Shown here one piece after another: positions 1 to 8,684 of a stretch of 64,000 nt of DNA. Position 1 is the stretch's first letter. Every line of letters begins with the position of its first letter. The notes beneath the pieces are model-generated. The model did not search any database and was not told the DNA's origin. It saw only the letters and a program-made list of their open reading frames with translations. The translations under genes and the position numbers were made by a program. Origin of the DNA: Rarobacter incanus (GTDB lineage: Bacteria; Actinomycetota; Actinomycetes; Actinomycetales; Cellulomonadaceae); contig NZ_VFNV01000001.1 of NCBI RefSeq assembly GCF_006715765.1, positions 496,001 through 560,000 of the forward strand, written 5' to 3'.

Positions 1-713
1 ATCGCGCGCGCCTCACCCTCAGCGGTCAGCACTCGTGCCTGCGCCTGACCCTCGGCGCGCAAAATTGCCGATTGCTTCTCACCCTCGGCGGTAAGAATCT
101 GCGACTGCTTAACGCCCTCTGCCTGCAAGATGGTAGCGCGACGGTCGCGCTCCGCGCGCATTTGCTGCTCCATGGAGCCTTGGATCGAGGCCGGCGGATC
201 AATGGACTTCAGTTCGACGCGGCTGACACGCACGCCCCACTTGCCCGTGGCGTCGTCCAACACGCCACGCAATTGCCCGTTGATCTGGTCGCGGCTCGTC
301 AGCGTCTGTTCAAGGTCCATGGAGCCGACGACGTTTCGCAAGGTGGTCACCGTTAGTTGCTCAATGGCCGTGATGTAATTAGCGATCTCGTAGACGGCAA
401 GCCGTGGATCGGTCACCTGGAAGTAGATGACCGAGTCGATGCTCACAACCAGGTTATCGGAGGTGATCACGGGCTGCGGCGGGAACGAGACGACCTGCTC
501 GCGCAGGTCCACCCCCGCGCGGACGCGATCGACGAACGGGACCAAAAAGTGCATTCCCGCATCCAGCGTCCGCGAATAGCGACCCAGCCGCTCAACGATG
601 AGCGACACCGTCTGCGGCACGATGCGCACAGACTTCGCGATCACCGTGATCACGAAAATGAGCACCAGGACCCCAATAATGACGCCGATGACGGTTCCGG
701 AGTCTTCTGTCAT
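1..713 (-). CDS. SPFH/band-7 (stomatin-like) membrane protein, C-terminus cut by window edge
   Basis: The reading frame is open from an ATG at 713 down to base 1, so the C-terminus lies outside the window. It starts with a short N-terminal tail and one membrane segment (about residues 8-28), followed by an SPFH/band-7 domain typical of stomatin and QmcA proteins: VERLGRY, then a stretch containing VDLREQ and TTLRNVVG. After about residue 190 it becomes a charged coiled coil built on repeated AEGEKQ/AEGQAQ units. Proteins of this family oligomerise at the membrane and organise lipid domains or membrane proteases. The nfeD gene lies 52 bp upstream on the same strand, the usual SPFH-NfeD pairing, so both are probably co-transcribed. 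The exact substrate or partner cannot be read from the sequence. Confidence 0.9.
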   Translation of the reverse strand, partial: MTEDSGTVIGVIIGVLVLIFVITVIAKSVRIVPQTVSLIVERLGRYSRTLDAGMHFLVPFVDRVRAGVDLREQVVSFPPQPVITSDNLVVSIDSVIYFQVTDPRLAVYEIANYITAIEQLTVTTLRNVVGSMDLEQTLTSRDQINGQLRGVLDDATGKWGVRVSRVELKSIDPPASIQGSMEQQMRAERDRRATILQAEGVKQSQILTAEGEKQSAILRAEGQAQARVLTAEGEARA

Positions 714-765
714 GCTTCTCTCTCCTTGTATAGGTAGTGCGCGATTCGACGAGGCGAATCTTTGC

Positions 766-1230
766 CTATGCCTCGCTTCGAGTGGATGAATGCAGCGGCT
801 TGACGATCGCGGTGGCACCATCGATCTTGACGATCTCAACCGCGTCGCCGTCGGCAACGCTGGTGCCGGGGACGGTGCGCGCGCTCCACACCTCGCCAAG
901 CAGCTTCACCCGCCCGGCCTGCTCGTCTACGTCAGTTACGGCAACGGCTTCCTTGCCCACGTATGCGTGAACGTTCGTGTGCTTCAAATCGACCCTGCCA
1001 CGCAGGTGCTCCAGCATCCACGGCCGCAGCAAGAACAGCAACAGCGCAGCAACGGCGACAAAGACCGCCACCTGAACGCCCCACGGCGCGCCCATCCCGG
1101 CCGCTGCCGCAGCTGCGGCAGCCCCGCCCGCGAACATGAGCAACACCAGGTCGAGCGACAGGACTTCTACCAGCGCCAACACGATTGCGGTGCCCAACCA
1201 CCACACCCACAGGTCAATTTGCGCTAGCAC
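766..1230 (-). CDS. NfeD-family membrane protein
   Basis: 154 residues. Two or three hydrophobic segments (about 10-75, Ala/Leu/Val-rich) are followed by a C-terminal small beta-barrel (about 85-145: GKEAVAVTDV, GRVKLLGEVW, GDAVEIVKIDG), the OB-fold arrangement of short NfeD proteins. The start is a GTG preceded by GGAGG with 4 nt spacing. It is immediately upstream of the SPFH gene; in this family the OB-fold partner is thought to interact with stomatin-like proteins. There is no Ser protease domain, so this is the short 'NfeD1b' type rather than the ClpP-like long form. Confidence 0.85.
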   Translation of the reverse strand: MLAQIDLWVWWLGTAIVLALVEVLSLDLVLLMFAGGAAAAAAAAGMGAPWGVQVAVFVAVAALLLFLLRPWMLEHLRGRVDLKHTNVHAYVGKEAVAVTDVDEQAGRVKLLGEVWSARTVPGTSVADGDAVEIVKIDGATAIVKPLHSSTRSEA

Positions 1231-1396
1231 CTATCCTCCATCATTCTGATTCAAGCAAAAACATCTCGCGGTGAGCCCGACTCTACCCGGTGCGGCGCGC
1301 ACCAGCGACCGCATGTTCTCCCGGAGCCCGCCCGTAAGGGGGCGACCACTCACCCATCGGATCAGGGGACGCGGGTGCGCGAGCGTCCCCGCAGCA

Positions 1397-2179
1397 TCAC
1401 GCCCCAACTGCCGACCAGCGGTCCCCATGACGAGTCACGGTCAGCGTCACGCCGAAGGCATCCGACAGGTTTCGCGCCGTGAGCACCTCCTCGACCGGCC
1501 CCGCCGCAAGAACGGATCCTTCGCGCAGCAGCAATGCGTGCGTGAAGCCGCGCGGAATCTCTTCGACGTGGTGGGTCACCAGCACGCAGGCCGGCGAACG
1601 CCGATCCGTAGCGATCTCGGTGAGCGCCGCCAACAGTTCCTCGCGCGCCCCCAGGTCCAAGCCCGCGGATGGCTCATCGAGTAGTAGCAACTCAGGATCC
1701 GTCATCAGCGCACGCGCGATCTGCACCCGCTTGCGCTCCCCCTCGCTGAGGGTCCCGTACGCGCGGTCGGCAAGCTGGGATATCCCGAACAGCGCCAGCA
1801 AATCATCGGCGCGAGCGAAATCGACCTCGTCGTACTCTTCGCGCCAGCGCCCCGTGACCGCATAGGCGGCCGTCAGCACGACATCACGAGCCGTCTCGAA
1901 ATCGGGAATGCGGGCAGCAACGGCGGCGGATGCGATGCCGATACGCGGCCGCAGCTCGAACACATCGGTGGACCCGAGCCTCTCCCCGAGGATCGCCGCG
2001 GTGCCACTGGTCGGAAAAATCAGACCCGTCGCGATTTGCAAAAGGGTTGTCTTGCCCGCGCCGTTTCGCCCCAGGACGACCCATCGCTCGTCGTCCGCAA
2101 CGTGCCAAGACACCCCGTCGAGGATCGCCTTCTCGCCGCGCCGGACGGTAACGTCATCAAAAGTAATAACTTCTGCCAT
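1397..2179 (-). CDS. ABC transporter ATP-binding protein (stand-alone)
   Basis: 260 residues forming a single ATPase domain. The Walker A motif is GRNGAGKTT (about residues 37-45), the signature is LSEGERKRVQIARAL, and Walker B is LLLLDEPSAGLD followed by the switch histidine in LVTHHVEEI. The sequence resembles the ModF/YlmA-type ATPases, in which a lone ATP-binding protein is encoded without an adjacent permease. No permease or binding protein is next to it here: glgA lies on one side (same strand) and nfeD on the other. Substrate unknown. The ATG start is well placed before the ABC domain. Confidence 0.85.
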   Translation of the reverse strand: MAEVITFDDVTVRRGEKAILDGVSWHVADDERWVVLGRNGAGKTTLLQIATGLIFPTSGTAAILGERLGSTDVFELRPRIGIASAAVAARIPDFETARDVVLTAAYAVTGRWREEYDEVDFARADDLLALFGISQLADRAYGTLSEGERKRVQIARALMTDPELLLLDEPSAGLDLGAREELLAALTEIATDRRSPACVLVTHHVEEIPRGFTHALLLREGSVLAAGPVEEVLTARNLSDAFGVTLTVTRHGDRWSAVGA

Positions 2180-2225
2180 ACCTAGACATTACCCCCTCAA
2201 TACGCGCCCTGACGGCGTAAAACGC

Positions 2226-3458
2226 CTACTGGGACTGCTCCAGCACCCGCTGGTAGACATCGATCGTGCGTGCCCCGATCGCCAACCACGAGAAATGGTC
2301 TTCGACCCGCTTACGGGCGGCCTTCCCCATCACGGACACCTTGTGCGGATCCAGAACGAGTCCGGAAATTGCGGCGGCCAGGTCGGCGACGAACCGCTCC
2401 GGATCGGTGGGCGTGCCCGTTCCATCCGTCAATTGATCAAAATGGACGAGGACCCCCGTCTCCCCGTCGGCCACGACTTCGGGGATTCCACCGGTCGCGC
2501 TGCCAATGACCGGCAGGCCCACTGCCATCGCTTCCAGGTTCACGATCCCCAACGGCTCGTAGACGGAGGGGCAAACAAACGCGGTGCAGTTCGCCAAAAC
2601 GGCAATCAGTTGTTCGCGCGGCAGCATGTCTGTGATCCAGATAACCCCGTCGCGTTCGGTCTGAAGTTGCGCCACGGCGGAGGCGACCTCGTCGGCAATT
2701 TCGGGCGTGTCGGGGGCCCCAGCGCACAGGACGACCTGTATTTCGGTGGGCAGCAATCGCACTGCGCGAAGCAGGTACGGCAGTCCCTTTTGGCGCGTGA
2801 TGCGGCCAACGAACACCAAGGCGGGGCGATCCGGATCGATCCCACGCGAAATCGCGAAATCGCGCGCCCGCACCGCGGCCTCACCGACGGGGCGCTGCCA
2901 GCCCGCCAAGTCGATGCCGTTGTGCACGACGTGGACCTTAGCGGGGTCGATGAACGGGTAGCTGCGCACAATATCGTCGCGCATGCCGTGACTGACCGCG
3001 ATGACGCCCGCGGCCCCCTCATAGGCGGTGCGCTCCGCCCAGCCGGACAAACGGTAGCCGCCGCCCAGCTGCTCCGCCTTCCATGGACGCAATGGCTCTA
3101 GAGAATGCGCGGACAGGACGTGCGGGATGCCGTGCAAAAGCCCAGCCAGGTGCCCGCCCAGGTTCGCGTACCAGGTGTGCGAGTGCACCAGATCGGCCCC
3201 GGCCACGTTCTGGGCGATCGCAAGGTCCACACCGAAGGTCTGCAGTGCCGGATTATCCCCGGCAAGTTCCTGCGGCACGGAGTACCCCGTGACCCCCGGA
3301 TAGGTCGCGGAATCGCGCGGCCCATCGAAGCAATGGACGCGAACGTCGATGTGCTTGCGCAACACCGCCGCCAGTTCCGTGACATGAACGCCAGCGCCGC
3401 CGTAAATGTGCGGCGGGTACTCCCTTGTAACCAGGTCTACTCGCACACACATCACCAT
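2226..3458 (-). CDS. glgA: GT4-family glycogen synthase / alpha-maltose-1-phosphate synthase (GlgA/GlgM)
   Basis: 410 residues. The N-terminus has the sugar-acceptor loop TREYPPHIYGGAGVHV, and the C-terminal half has the GT-B nucleotide-sugar site: VFVGRITRQKGL, then PSVYEPLGIVNLEAMA with the conserved glutamates. It is the actinobacterial GT4 type, not the GT5 bacterial GlgA. The homologue beside glgC in Mycobacterium makes alpha-maltose-1-phosphate from ADP-glucose for the GlgE pathway; whether this one does cannot be read directly. I chose the ATG at 3458 (GGGAAG upstream); the ATG at 3452 is equally possible. An in-frame extension to 3578 has no family similarity. Divergent from glgC across about 150 bp. 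Confidence 0.9.
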   Translation of the reverse strand: MVMCVRVDLVTREYPPHIYGGAGVHVTELAAVLRKHIDVRVHCFDGPRDSATYPGVTGYSVPQELAGDNPALQTFGVDLAIAQNVAGADLVHSHTWYANLGGHLAGLLHGIPHVLSAHSLEPLRPWKAEQLGGGYRLSGWAERTAYEGAAGVIAVSHGMRDDIVRSYPFIDPAKVHVVHNGIDLAGWQRPVGEAAVRARDFAISRGIDPDRPALVFVGRITRQKGLPYLLRAVRLLPTEIQVVLCAGAPDTPEIADEVASAVAQLQTERDGVIWITDMLPREQLIAVLANCTAFVCPSVYEPLGIVNLEAMAVGLPVIGSATGGIPEVVADGETGVLVHFDQLTDGTGTPTDPERFVADLAAAISGLVLDPHKVSVMGKAARKRVEDHFSWLAIGARTIDVYQRVLEQSQ

Positions 3459-3607
3459 AGCCGCTTCCCGCCGTGACCGAAACGCGACACCGAAATTGGA
3501 CGACAAATCCACCAACTTGTTACCCGCTTGGCCTTGACAACAATTAGTTGAACGGGAATCCGTGTTTGACGTTCCCATGGAGGCAAAAAGTGTCCTAAGG
3601 TCATGTC

Positions 3608-4849
3608 ATGTCAAAGTCGCCAAATGTCCTTGCCATCGTTCTCGCTGGGGGCGAAGGTCGCCGCCTCATGCCGCTCACTAAGCACCGCGCAAAACCAGCC
3701 GTGCCCTTCGGCGGGACCTATCGGCTCGTTGACTTCGCGCTTTCGAACCTAGCGAACTCGAACTACTTGCACATGGTCGTGCTTACGCAGTACAAATCGC
3801 ACTCCCTGGACCGCCACATCGCCAAGACCTGGCGCATGTCGCCGCTGCTCGGCAACTTTGTGGCGCCCGTGCCCGCGCAGCAGCGCGTCGGCAAGCACTG
3901 GTACCTTGGCAGCGCCGATGCGATCTACCAATGCCTGAACATCATCGAAGACGAACGGCCCGACATCGTCGTCGTGGTCGGTGCCGACCACGTCTACCGC
4001 ATGGATTTCTCCCAAATGGTCGACGCGCACGTCGCGTCGGGTGCCGAACTCACTGTGGCGGGTATTCGCCAGCCCATCTCGTTGGCCTCCGAATTCGGTG
4101 TCATTGATGTCGACCCGAACTCTAAGGACCGCATCCGCGCATTCCTGGAAAAGCCGCAAAACCCGCAGGGGCTGCCCGACTCCCCCCAGGAAGTGCTGGC
4201 ATCGATGGGTAACTACGTCTTCAACGCGGACGCCCTGGTCGAGGCCGTTTCGAAGGACGCCGATGACCCGGATTCAGCCCACGACATGGGTGGCAACATC
4301 GTTCCGTTCTTCGTGGAGCGAGGCACCGCCGGATTCTACGACTTCAAGGACAACGAGGTTCCCGGATCGACCGACCGCGACCGCGCCTACTGGCGCGACG
4401 TGGGAACCCTGGACGCATACTACGAAGCCAACAAGGATCTGATCGCGATCACTCCGGTGTTCAACCTGTACAACTACGACTGGCCCCTGCACACGGGGAA
4501 CACCAAAATGCCGCCCGCCAAGTTCGTCCACGCCGGTCCGGGCAGGCTGGGACACGCAGCCGATTCGATCGTGTCTCCCGGTGTCCTCATATCCGGTGCC
4601 ATGGCGATGGGGTCGATCCTGTCCCCCGGGGTGCACCTCCACTCGTGGGCGTCGGTTAACGACTCGGTGCTATTGGACAACGTCGAGGTCCACCGCCACG
4701 CGCAAATCCACCGCGCCATCATCGACAAGAATGTGGTCGTCACCGAGCGGGCGCGCATCGGCTTGGACAAGGAAGAGGACCTTGCGCGCGGCTTCACCGT
4801 CACCGAATCGGGCTTGACCGTCGTTCCACGAGGCGTAGTGGTCAAGTAG
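3608..4849 (+). CDS. glgC: Glucose-1-phosphate adenylyltransferase
   Basis: 413 residues. It makes ADP-glucose from ATP and glucose-1-phosphate, the committed step of glycogen synthesis. The nucleotidyltransferase signature [11 protein letters not shown] is at residues 14-24, followed by KPAVPFGG. The motifs [21 protein letters not shown] and FLEKP follow, and a C-terminal left-handed beta-helix covers about residues 300-400. Length is normal for the family. ATG at 3608 follows AAGG with 7 nt spacing. It is divergent from glgA, so the shared 150-bp region probably carries both promoters. A GTG-TCC-TAA mini-ORF with its own GGAGG lies just upstream (reported as a finding). Confidence 0.96.
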   Translation: MSKSPNVLAIVLAGGEGRRLMPLTKHRAKPAVPFGGTYRLVDFALSNLANSNYLHMVVLTQYKSHSLDRHIAKTWRMSPLLGNFVAPVPAQQRVGKHWYLGSADAIYQCLNIIEDERPDIVVVVGADHVYRMDFSQMVDAHVASGAELTVAGIRQPISLASEFGVIDVDPNSKDRIRAFLEKPQNPQGLPDSPQEVLASMGNYVFNADALVEAVSKDADDPDSAHDMGGNIVPFFVERGTAGFYDFKDNEVPGSTDRDRAYWRDVGTLDAYYEANKDLIAITPVFNLYNYDWPLHTGNTKMPPAKFVHAGPGRLGHAADSIVSPGVLISGAMAMGSILSPGVHLHSWASVNDSVLLDNVEVHRHAQIHRAIIDKNVVVTERARIGLDKEEDLARGFTVTESGLTVVPRGVVVK

Positions 4850-4876
4850 TGCCATGAGGCCTTAGTCTGGTCTACC

Positions 4877-5557
4877 GTGAACGACGACCGCACTGCGCCC
4901 TCGCCGACCCTGCCCACGCGCCGTCACCGGCTCGTCGTGATGGATGTCGATTCGACACTCATCAACGAGGAAGTCATCGAACTGCTGGCACGCCGGGCGG
5001 GCTCGGAACCCGAGGTGGCCCGCATAACCGCGCGCGCGATGAACGGCGAAATTGACTTCGCGGAGTCACTGCGCGAACGGGTGGCAACGTTGCGGGGGCT
5101 GCCGTCCTCCGTGTTCGCACAAGTGCGTGCGGAGGCGACGCTCACCCCCGGGGCAAGGGAGTTTATCGACGAGTGCCACGCGCGCGGTTGGACCGTCGCG
5201 CTGGTGTCGGGCGGTTTCCGCGAGGTCGTCGTCCCGCTCGCCGCTCCCCTGGGCATTACCGAGGTGCGCGCGAATGCGCTCGAAGTATCCGGCGATTGCC
5301 TCACTGGCCGCACGATCGGGCGGATTATCGATGCGCAGGCCAAGGAAGACTCGCTGCGAGAATTCGCAGCGGCGGCAGGCATTGCGATGCGGGATACGAT
5401 CGCGATCGGCGATGGCGCGAACGACTTGCGGATGATCGCCGCGGCGGGCGTTGGTATAGCCTTTTGCGCCAAGCCCCGGGTCAACGATGTTGTGCGACAC
5501 AAGGTCACCGAGCGGGACCTCCGGCTCGCACTGCGCGTGATCGACGACCTCGACTGA
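4877..5557 (+). CDS. serB: Phosphoserine phosphatase, short form without ACT domain
   Basis: 226 residues. HAD-family hydrolase that removes phosphate from phosphoserine, the last step of serine synthesis. The catalytic DxDST motif is VMDVDSTLIN (nucleophile Asp23, acid/base Asp25). SGGF follows near residue 116 and the GDGANDL metal-binding motif near 178. Mycobacterial SerB2 carries N-terminal ACT domains; here only about 20 non-conserved residues precede the core, so serine feedback through ACT domains is not expected. The GTG start lies 27 bp after glgC. A bidirectional terminator follows at 5562-5599. Confidence 0.93.
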   Translation: MNDDRTAPSPTLPTRRHRLVVMDVDSTLINEEVIELLARRAGSEPEVARITARAMNGEIDFAESLRERVATLRGLPSSVFAQVRAEATLTPGAREFIDECHARGWTVALVSGGFREVVVPLAAPLGITEVRANALEVSGDCLTGRTIGRIIDAQAKEDSLREFAAAAGIAMRDTIAIGDGANDLRMIAAAGVGIAFCAKPRVNDVVRHKVTERDLRLALRVIDDLD

Positions 5558-5561
5558 ACAA

Positions 5562-5599
5562 AAAGGTGGCGCGGAACCATCTTGTTCCACGCCACCTTT
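5562..5599. terminator. Bidirectional terminator between serB and the SixA-like gene
   Basis: A 16-bp stem with a single mismatch and a 6-nt loop (CATCTT). The arms are 5562-5577 and 5584-5599. The stem begins with AAA and ends with TTT, so A/T tracts flank it on both strands. It sits between the convergent serB (+) and SixA-like (-) genes and can serve both. Confidence 0.85.
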
Positions 5600-5632
5600 A
5601 TCCCCGCGGCAGCGCCCCGCCGCAGCGTTGTC

Positions 5633-6172
5633 TCAGCTCACTCGGGAGACGGATTGGAGGGTCGCCGATCCGGCGGTCCACTGCCCCCACTGCGCAGTCG
5701 ACGTGAGCACGCACGCGGTCGCTGTTGGTACCCCCACCTTGACCTGCGCCAAAGCGCCATCGTCCGAATCACCGTCGGCAAGAAACCCAGCCGTCATGGA
5801 GATGGTCGGTTCGTGACCGACCACGAAAACCGTCGTTGCCGCCGGATCGACGCGGTCCAATAGAGCGAGCAGGCGCGTTGGGGCCGCGTCGTAAAGGTCG
5901 GCTAGGACCTGCACTTCCACCGCCGCAAGATCGGCACCCTGGTCCTTCAGCCCGCTTCCCACCAGATCCCATGTCTGCCGGGTTCGCAGGGCGTCGGAGC
6001 ACAAAACCGCCTGTGGAAAGCAGTCACGCGCCCCCAGGTCCTGCCCCAACTGGCGTGCCTGGGTTCTTCCGCGCAGGGCCAGCGGGCGACCGTGGTCGCC
6101 CGCGTGGGCGCCCATCGGCTCCGCCTTCGCGTGGCGAATTAGAACCAGGGTACGTTCACCGCCGGAGGGCAC
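5633..6172 (-). CDS. SixA-like histidine phosphatase
   Basis: 179 residues. The N-terminal RHG-type motif LIRHAKAEP (phospho-acceptor His14) is followed by LRGRTQARQLG, a SDALRTRQTW segment and the second catalytic histidine in VVGHEPTIS. Short histidine phosphatases of this class act on phosphohistidine or small phosphoesters; substrate unknown here. The GTG start lies 2 nt after the inhA stop codon, so the gene is the last member of a fabG-inhA-phosphatase group and probably translationally coupled to inhA. Confidence 0.88.
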   Translation of the reverse strand: MPSGGERTLVLIRHAKAEPMGAHAGDHGRPLALRGRTQARQLGQDLGARDCFPQAVLCSDALRTRQTWDLVGSGLKDQGADLAAVEVQVLADLYDAAPTRLLALLDRVDPAATTVFVVGHEPTISMTAGFLADGDSDDGALAQVKVGVPTATACVLTSTAQWGQWTAGSATLQSVSRVS

Positions 6173-6174
6173 TG

Positions 6175-6942
6175 CTATATGCCCATCACGTGAACGCCGC
6201 CGTCGACGTGCACAATCTCACCGGTGGTCGCCGGGAACCAATCCGATAGCAATGCGACGACGCCGCGGGCGGCGGGCTCGGCCGTGGTTTGGTCCCAACC
6301 CAACGGGGCTCGTTCCGGCCAGCCCCCCTCCATCTTTTCGAATCCGGGGATCGATTTGGCTGCGGTGGTGCGAATCGGCCCCGCGGAAATCAAGTTCACG
6401 CGCACGCCATGGGGGCCCAGGTCGCGTGCGAGGTACCGCGCCGTCGATTCGAATGCGGCCTTGGCGACGCCCATCCAGTCGTACACGGGCCAAGCGAACT
6501 GCGCATCGAACGTCAGGCCAACCAGCGCCCCCCCGTTGCTCATGAGAGGCAGGGTCGCGGTGGCCAGCGACTTGAGTGAAAACGCCGAAACCTCGAGCGC
6601 CGTTGCCACGTCGGGCCACTCGGCGGCCAGGAAGTTGCCGCCCATCACGGATTGCGGCGCAAATCCGATCGAATGCACCACACCGTCGATGGTGTCGGTG
6701 TGCTGACGCACCTGGTCGGCCAGATTCGCCAAGTCGTCATCGCTGGTGATGTCCAGGGAAACGACCGGCGCGGCCTTGGGAAGGCGCTTTGCGAACGTTT
6801 CAGTCAGTTTGAATTGGCGTCCGAACGACGTCAGGATCACCTCGGCGCCCTGCTCCTGTGCAAGCTTCGCCGCGTGGAATGCGATGGACGAATCCGTCAG
6901 CACGCCGGTGATTAGGAGTTTCTTTCCCTCCAACAGACCCAT
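6175..6942 (-). CDS. inhA: NADH-dependent enoyl-ACP reductase, InhA type
   Basis: 255 residues. Catalyses the last reductive step of fatty-acid elongation (trans-2-enoyl-ACP to acyl-ACP) with NADH. It aligns closely with mycobacterial InhA: TDSSIAFH, DGVVHSIGF, Tyr154-x6-Lys161 (equivalent to Tyr158/Lys165), AAGP-like SAGPIRT and LLSDWFPATTG near the C-terminus. The M of MGLLEGKK at 6942 matches InhA starts and has GAGGG upstream; a longer in-frame start at 7017 has no family support. It is separated from fabG by 191 bp, so it may have its own promoter, but the order fabG-inhA is the classic actinobacterial arrangement. Confidence 0.95.
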   Translation of the reverse strand: MGLLEGKKLLITGVLTDSSIAFHAAKLAQEQGAEVILTSFGRQFKLTETFAKRLPKAAPVVSLDITSDDDLANLADQVRQHTDTIDGVVHSIGFAPQSVMGGNFLAAEWPDVATALEVSAFSLKSLATATLPLMSNGGALVGLTFDAQFAWPVYDWMGVAKAAFESTARYLARDLGPHGVRVNLISAGPIRTTAAKSIPGFEKMEGGWPERAPLGWDQTTAEPAARGVVALLSDWFPATTGEIVHVDGGVHVMGI

Positions 6943-7133
6943 ATCGATCTTTGTCCCTCTCCTCAGTAAATGACACCCACAGTGGGCGTGATGTGGCGGC
7001 AGGCCCAGCGGGCTCATGCCACGATTCGTACACTAGTGTCCCACGCAGCGATATTCGCGCACGCGCGGCACCCGCCGCCTCGTGGATTCGGCGCGCTGAG
7101 TGCCCGACCTTTGGTCCGACTATATGGACGAGT

Positions 7134-7874
7134 TCAATGTCCCATGCCCAGACCGCCATCGACGGGAATGACCGCGCCGCTGATGTATCCGGCGGCGTCG
7201 CTGGCAATGAATTCGACGGCTGCGGCAACCTCGGAGGGCTCCGCGAAGCGGCCGGCCGGTATTGCCGATTTGTATTGCTGTTGTTTGGCTTCGGGCAGCG
7301 CCGCCGTCATGTCCGTGTTGATGAACCCGGGCGCTATAACGTTCGCAGTGATGCCGCGGCTGCCGATTTCGCGCGTGACGGAACGCGCCATGCCCACCAG
7401 GGCGGCCTTGGATGCCGAGTAGTTGACCTGGCCCGCACCGCCGTACAAGCCGACCACCGATGAGATCAGGACAATACGCCCGTAGCGACCCTTGATCATA
7501 TTCTTCGAGGCTCTCCTGACGCATCTAAAGGCGCCGGTGAGGTTGACGTCGAGCACCGAGGTGAAATCCTCGTCGCTCATCCGCATAAGCAGTTGATCGC
7601 GGGTGATTCCCGCATTGGCGACCAGAACTTCGATGTGGCCCAACTCGTCCTCGATCGCGGCGAAACCACGGTCGACTGATTCGGTGTCCGTCATGTCCCC
7701 GATGACACCGAAGACACCCGCGGGCAGGTCACCCGACCGATAGATCGTCGCGACCTTGTCGCCGGCGGCCACGAAACGCTCTGCGATAGCGCGACCGATC
7801 CCCCTGTTCGCACCCGTGACCAGCACCACGCGGCTACGGTGGGCTGAGGATTCGGCGGTTTGCGCTTCGGTCAC
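7134..7874 (-). CDS. fabG: 3-oxoacyl-ACP reductase
   Basis: 246 residues, a classical short-chain dehydrogenase: TGANRGIG cofactor loop (20-27), NAG (87-89), and catalytic Ser139, Tyr152, Lys156. It reduces beta-ketoacyl-ACP with NADPH in fatty-acid synthesis. The sequence is of the FabG1/MabA group and lies upstream of inhA as in mycobacteria. The GTG start at 7874 has AAGGAG 6 nt upstream. The N-terminus has about 12 additional residues before the Rossmann fold, as MabA does. Confidence 0.94.
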   Translation of the reverse strand: MTEAQTAESSAHRSRVVLVTGANRGIGRAIAERFVAAGDKVATIYRSGDLPAGVFGVIGDMTDTESVDRGFAAIEDELGHIEVLVANAGITRDQLLMRMSDEDFTSVLDVNLTGAFRCVRRASKNMIKGRYGRIVLISSVVGLYGGAGQVNYSASKAALVGMARSVTREIGSRGITANVIAPGFINTDMTAALPEAKQQQYKSAIPAGRFAEPSEVAAAVEFIASDAAGYISGAVIPVDGGLGMGH

Positions 7875-8005
7875 GGGGGCTCCTTAGTTGCGATTCGTGG
7901 ACACAGCGTCACGGCGAGGCGGCGCTCGTTTCCTTTAGGTTAGCGGGTCGGTCGAGCCAGCGCCCCGTTCGCCACGGAATGTGGAGAAAACGCGGATAAA
8001 ATGCA

Positions 8006-8455
8006 GTGGTGAATGACCCCAGCCGCCCCGAGTCCCGCGATCGCGGGCCGATGCAGGGGGAGGTTGTGGTACCTGTGGAGTCGACGCCGCGATCCGGTCG
8101 CCGCGAGGCTAGGGGCGGCGCAGCGCACACCCCGCGCGACCCACTGGTAATTACTTCGGCCCCCGAACCTCTCACGGCTTCCCAAGACCGCCGCATGCGG
8201 AAGTACCTGATCCAGATGGGGATACGCGTTGTTTGCTTCATCGCCTCGTTTTTCGCGTGGAACGCCGGGGCGCCGCTGTGGATCGTCGGGATTCTGGTAA
8301 TCGCGGCCGCGGTGCTTCCATACTTTGCGGTGGTTGGCGCGAACGCCGGCCGCGAATCGAGCGACCGCGTCGATGGCATGCCGCCCGAACTCAGTCGCCT
8401 CCTCCCGGCGACCTCAGACAGTCCGACCGAGACTGAAACTTCAACAGAACGGTGA
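8006..8455 (+). CDS. DUF3099 family membrane protein
   Basis: 149 residues. A hydrophilic, probably disordered N-terminus (1-60) leads to the family core RRMRKYLIQMGIR followed by two membrane helices (about 68-86 and 90-110) and a short acidic tail. DUF3099 proteins are small actinobacterial membrane proteins of unknown function. Two consecutive GTG codons (8006 and 8009) could start translation. The next gene follows 4 bp later and SURF1 after that, so the three probably form an operon. Confidence 0.8.
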   Translation: MVNDPSRPESRDRGPMQGEVVVPVESTPRSGRREARGGAAHTPRDPLVITSAPEPLTASQDRRMRKYLIQMGIRVVCFIASFFAWNAGAPLWIVGILVIAAAVLPYFAVVGANAGRESSDRVDGMPPELSRLLPATSDSPTETETSTER

Positions 8456-8459
8456 CATT

Positions 8460-8684
8460 GTGGATCTAACGCCCGACGAAACCGACGACCCGATCTGCAA
8501 CGCCAAGGGTTGCACGGAACCCGCGACGATGGCGGTGCGATGGAACAACCCCAAAATCCATGCTCCCGACCGCCGCAAAGTGTGGGCATCGTGCCCGGGG
8601 CACGTCGCCCACCTCGAAAACTTCCTCCAGTTGCGATCGTTTTGGATCGATACCGTCCCGCTCGAGCAGGCCGACCGCAGGTGA
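8460..8684 (+). CDS. Small conserved Cys/His-rich actinobacterial protein
   Basis: 74 residues from a GTG at 8460. It has CNAKGC near the start (about 14-19), the block WNNPKIHAPDRRKVW, then CPGH and a further hydrophobic tail. The three cysteines and two histidines could bind a metal. Relatives are found next to SURF1 in many actinobacteria and are sometimes labelled 'acetone carboxylase', for which I see no support (no such domain). The stop codon overlaps the SURF1 start (GTGA). Function unknown; a role in cytochrome oxidase biogenesis is only suggested by position. Confidence 0.75.
   Translation: MDLTPDETDDPICNAKGCTEPATMAVRWNNPKIHAPDRRKVWASCPGHVAHLENFLQLRSFWIDTVPLEQADRR

Noticed and set aside
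3534-3562. TTGACA as -35 box of a glgC promoter
   Set aside because: No acceptable -10 element at 16-18 nt; the box is kept only as a weak hint and not listed as a feature.
3459-3578. Longer glgA with a 40-residue N-terminal extension
   Set aside because: The extension has no family similarity; the GT4 fold starts right after the ATG at 3458/3452, which has a ribosome-binding site.
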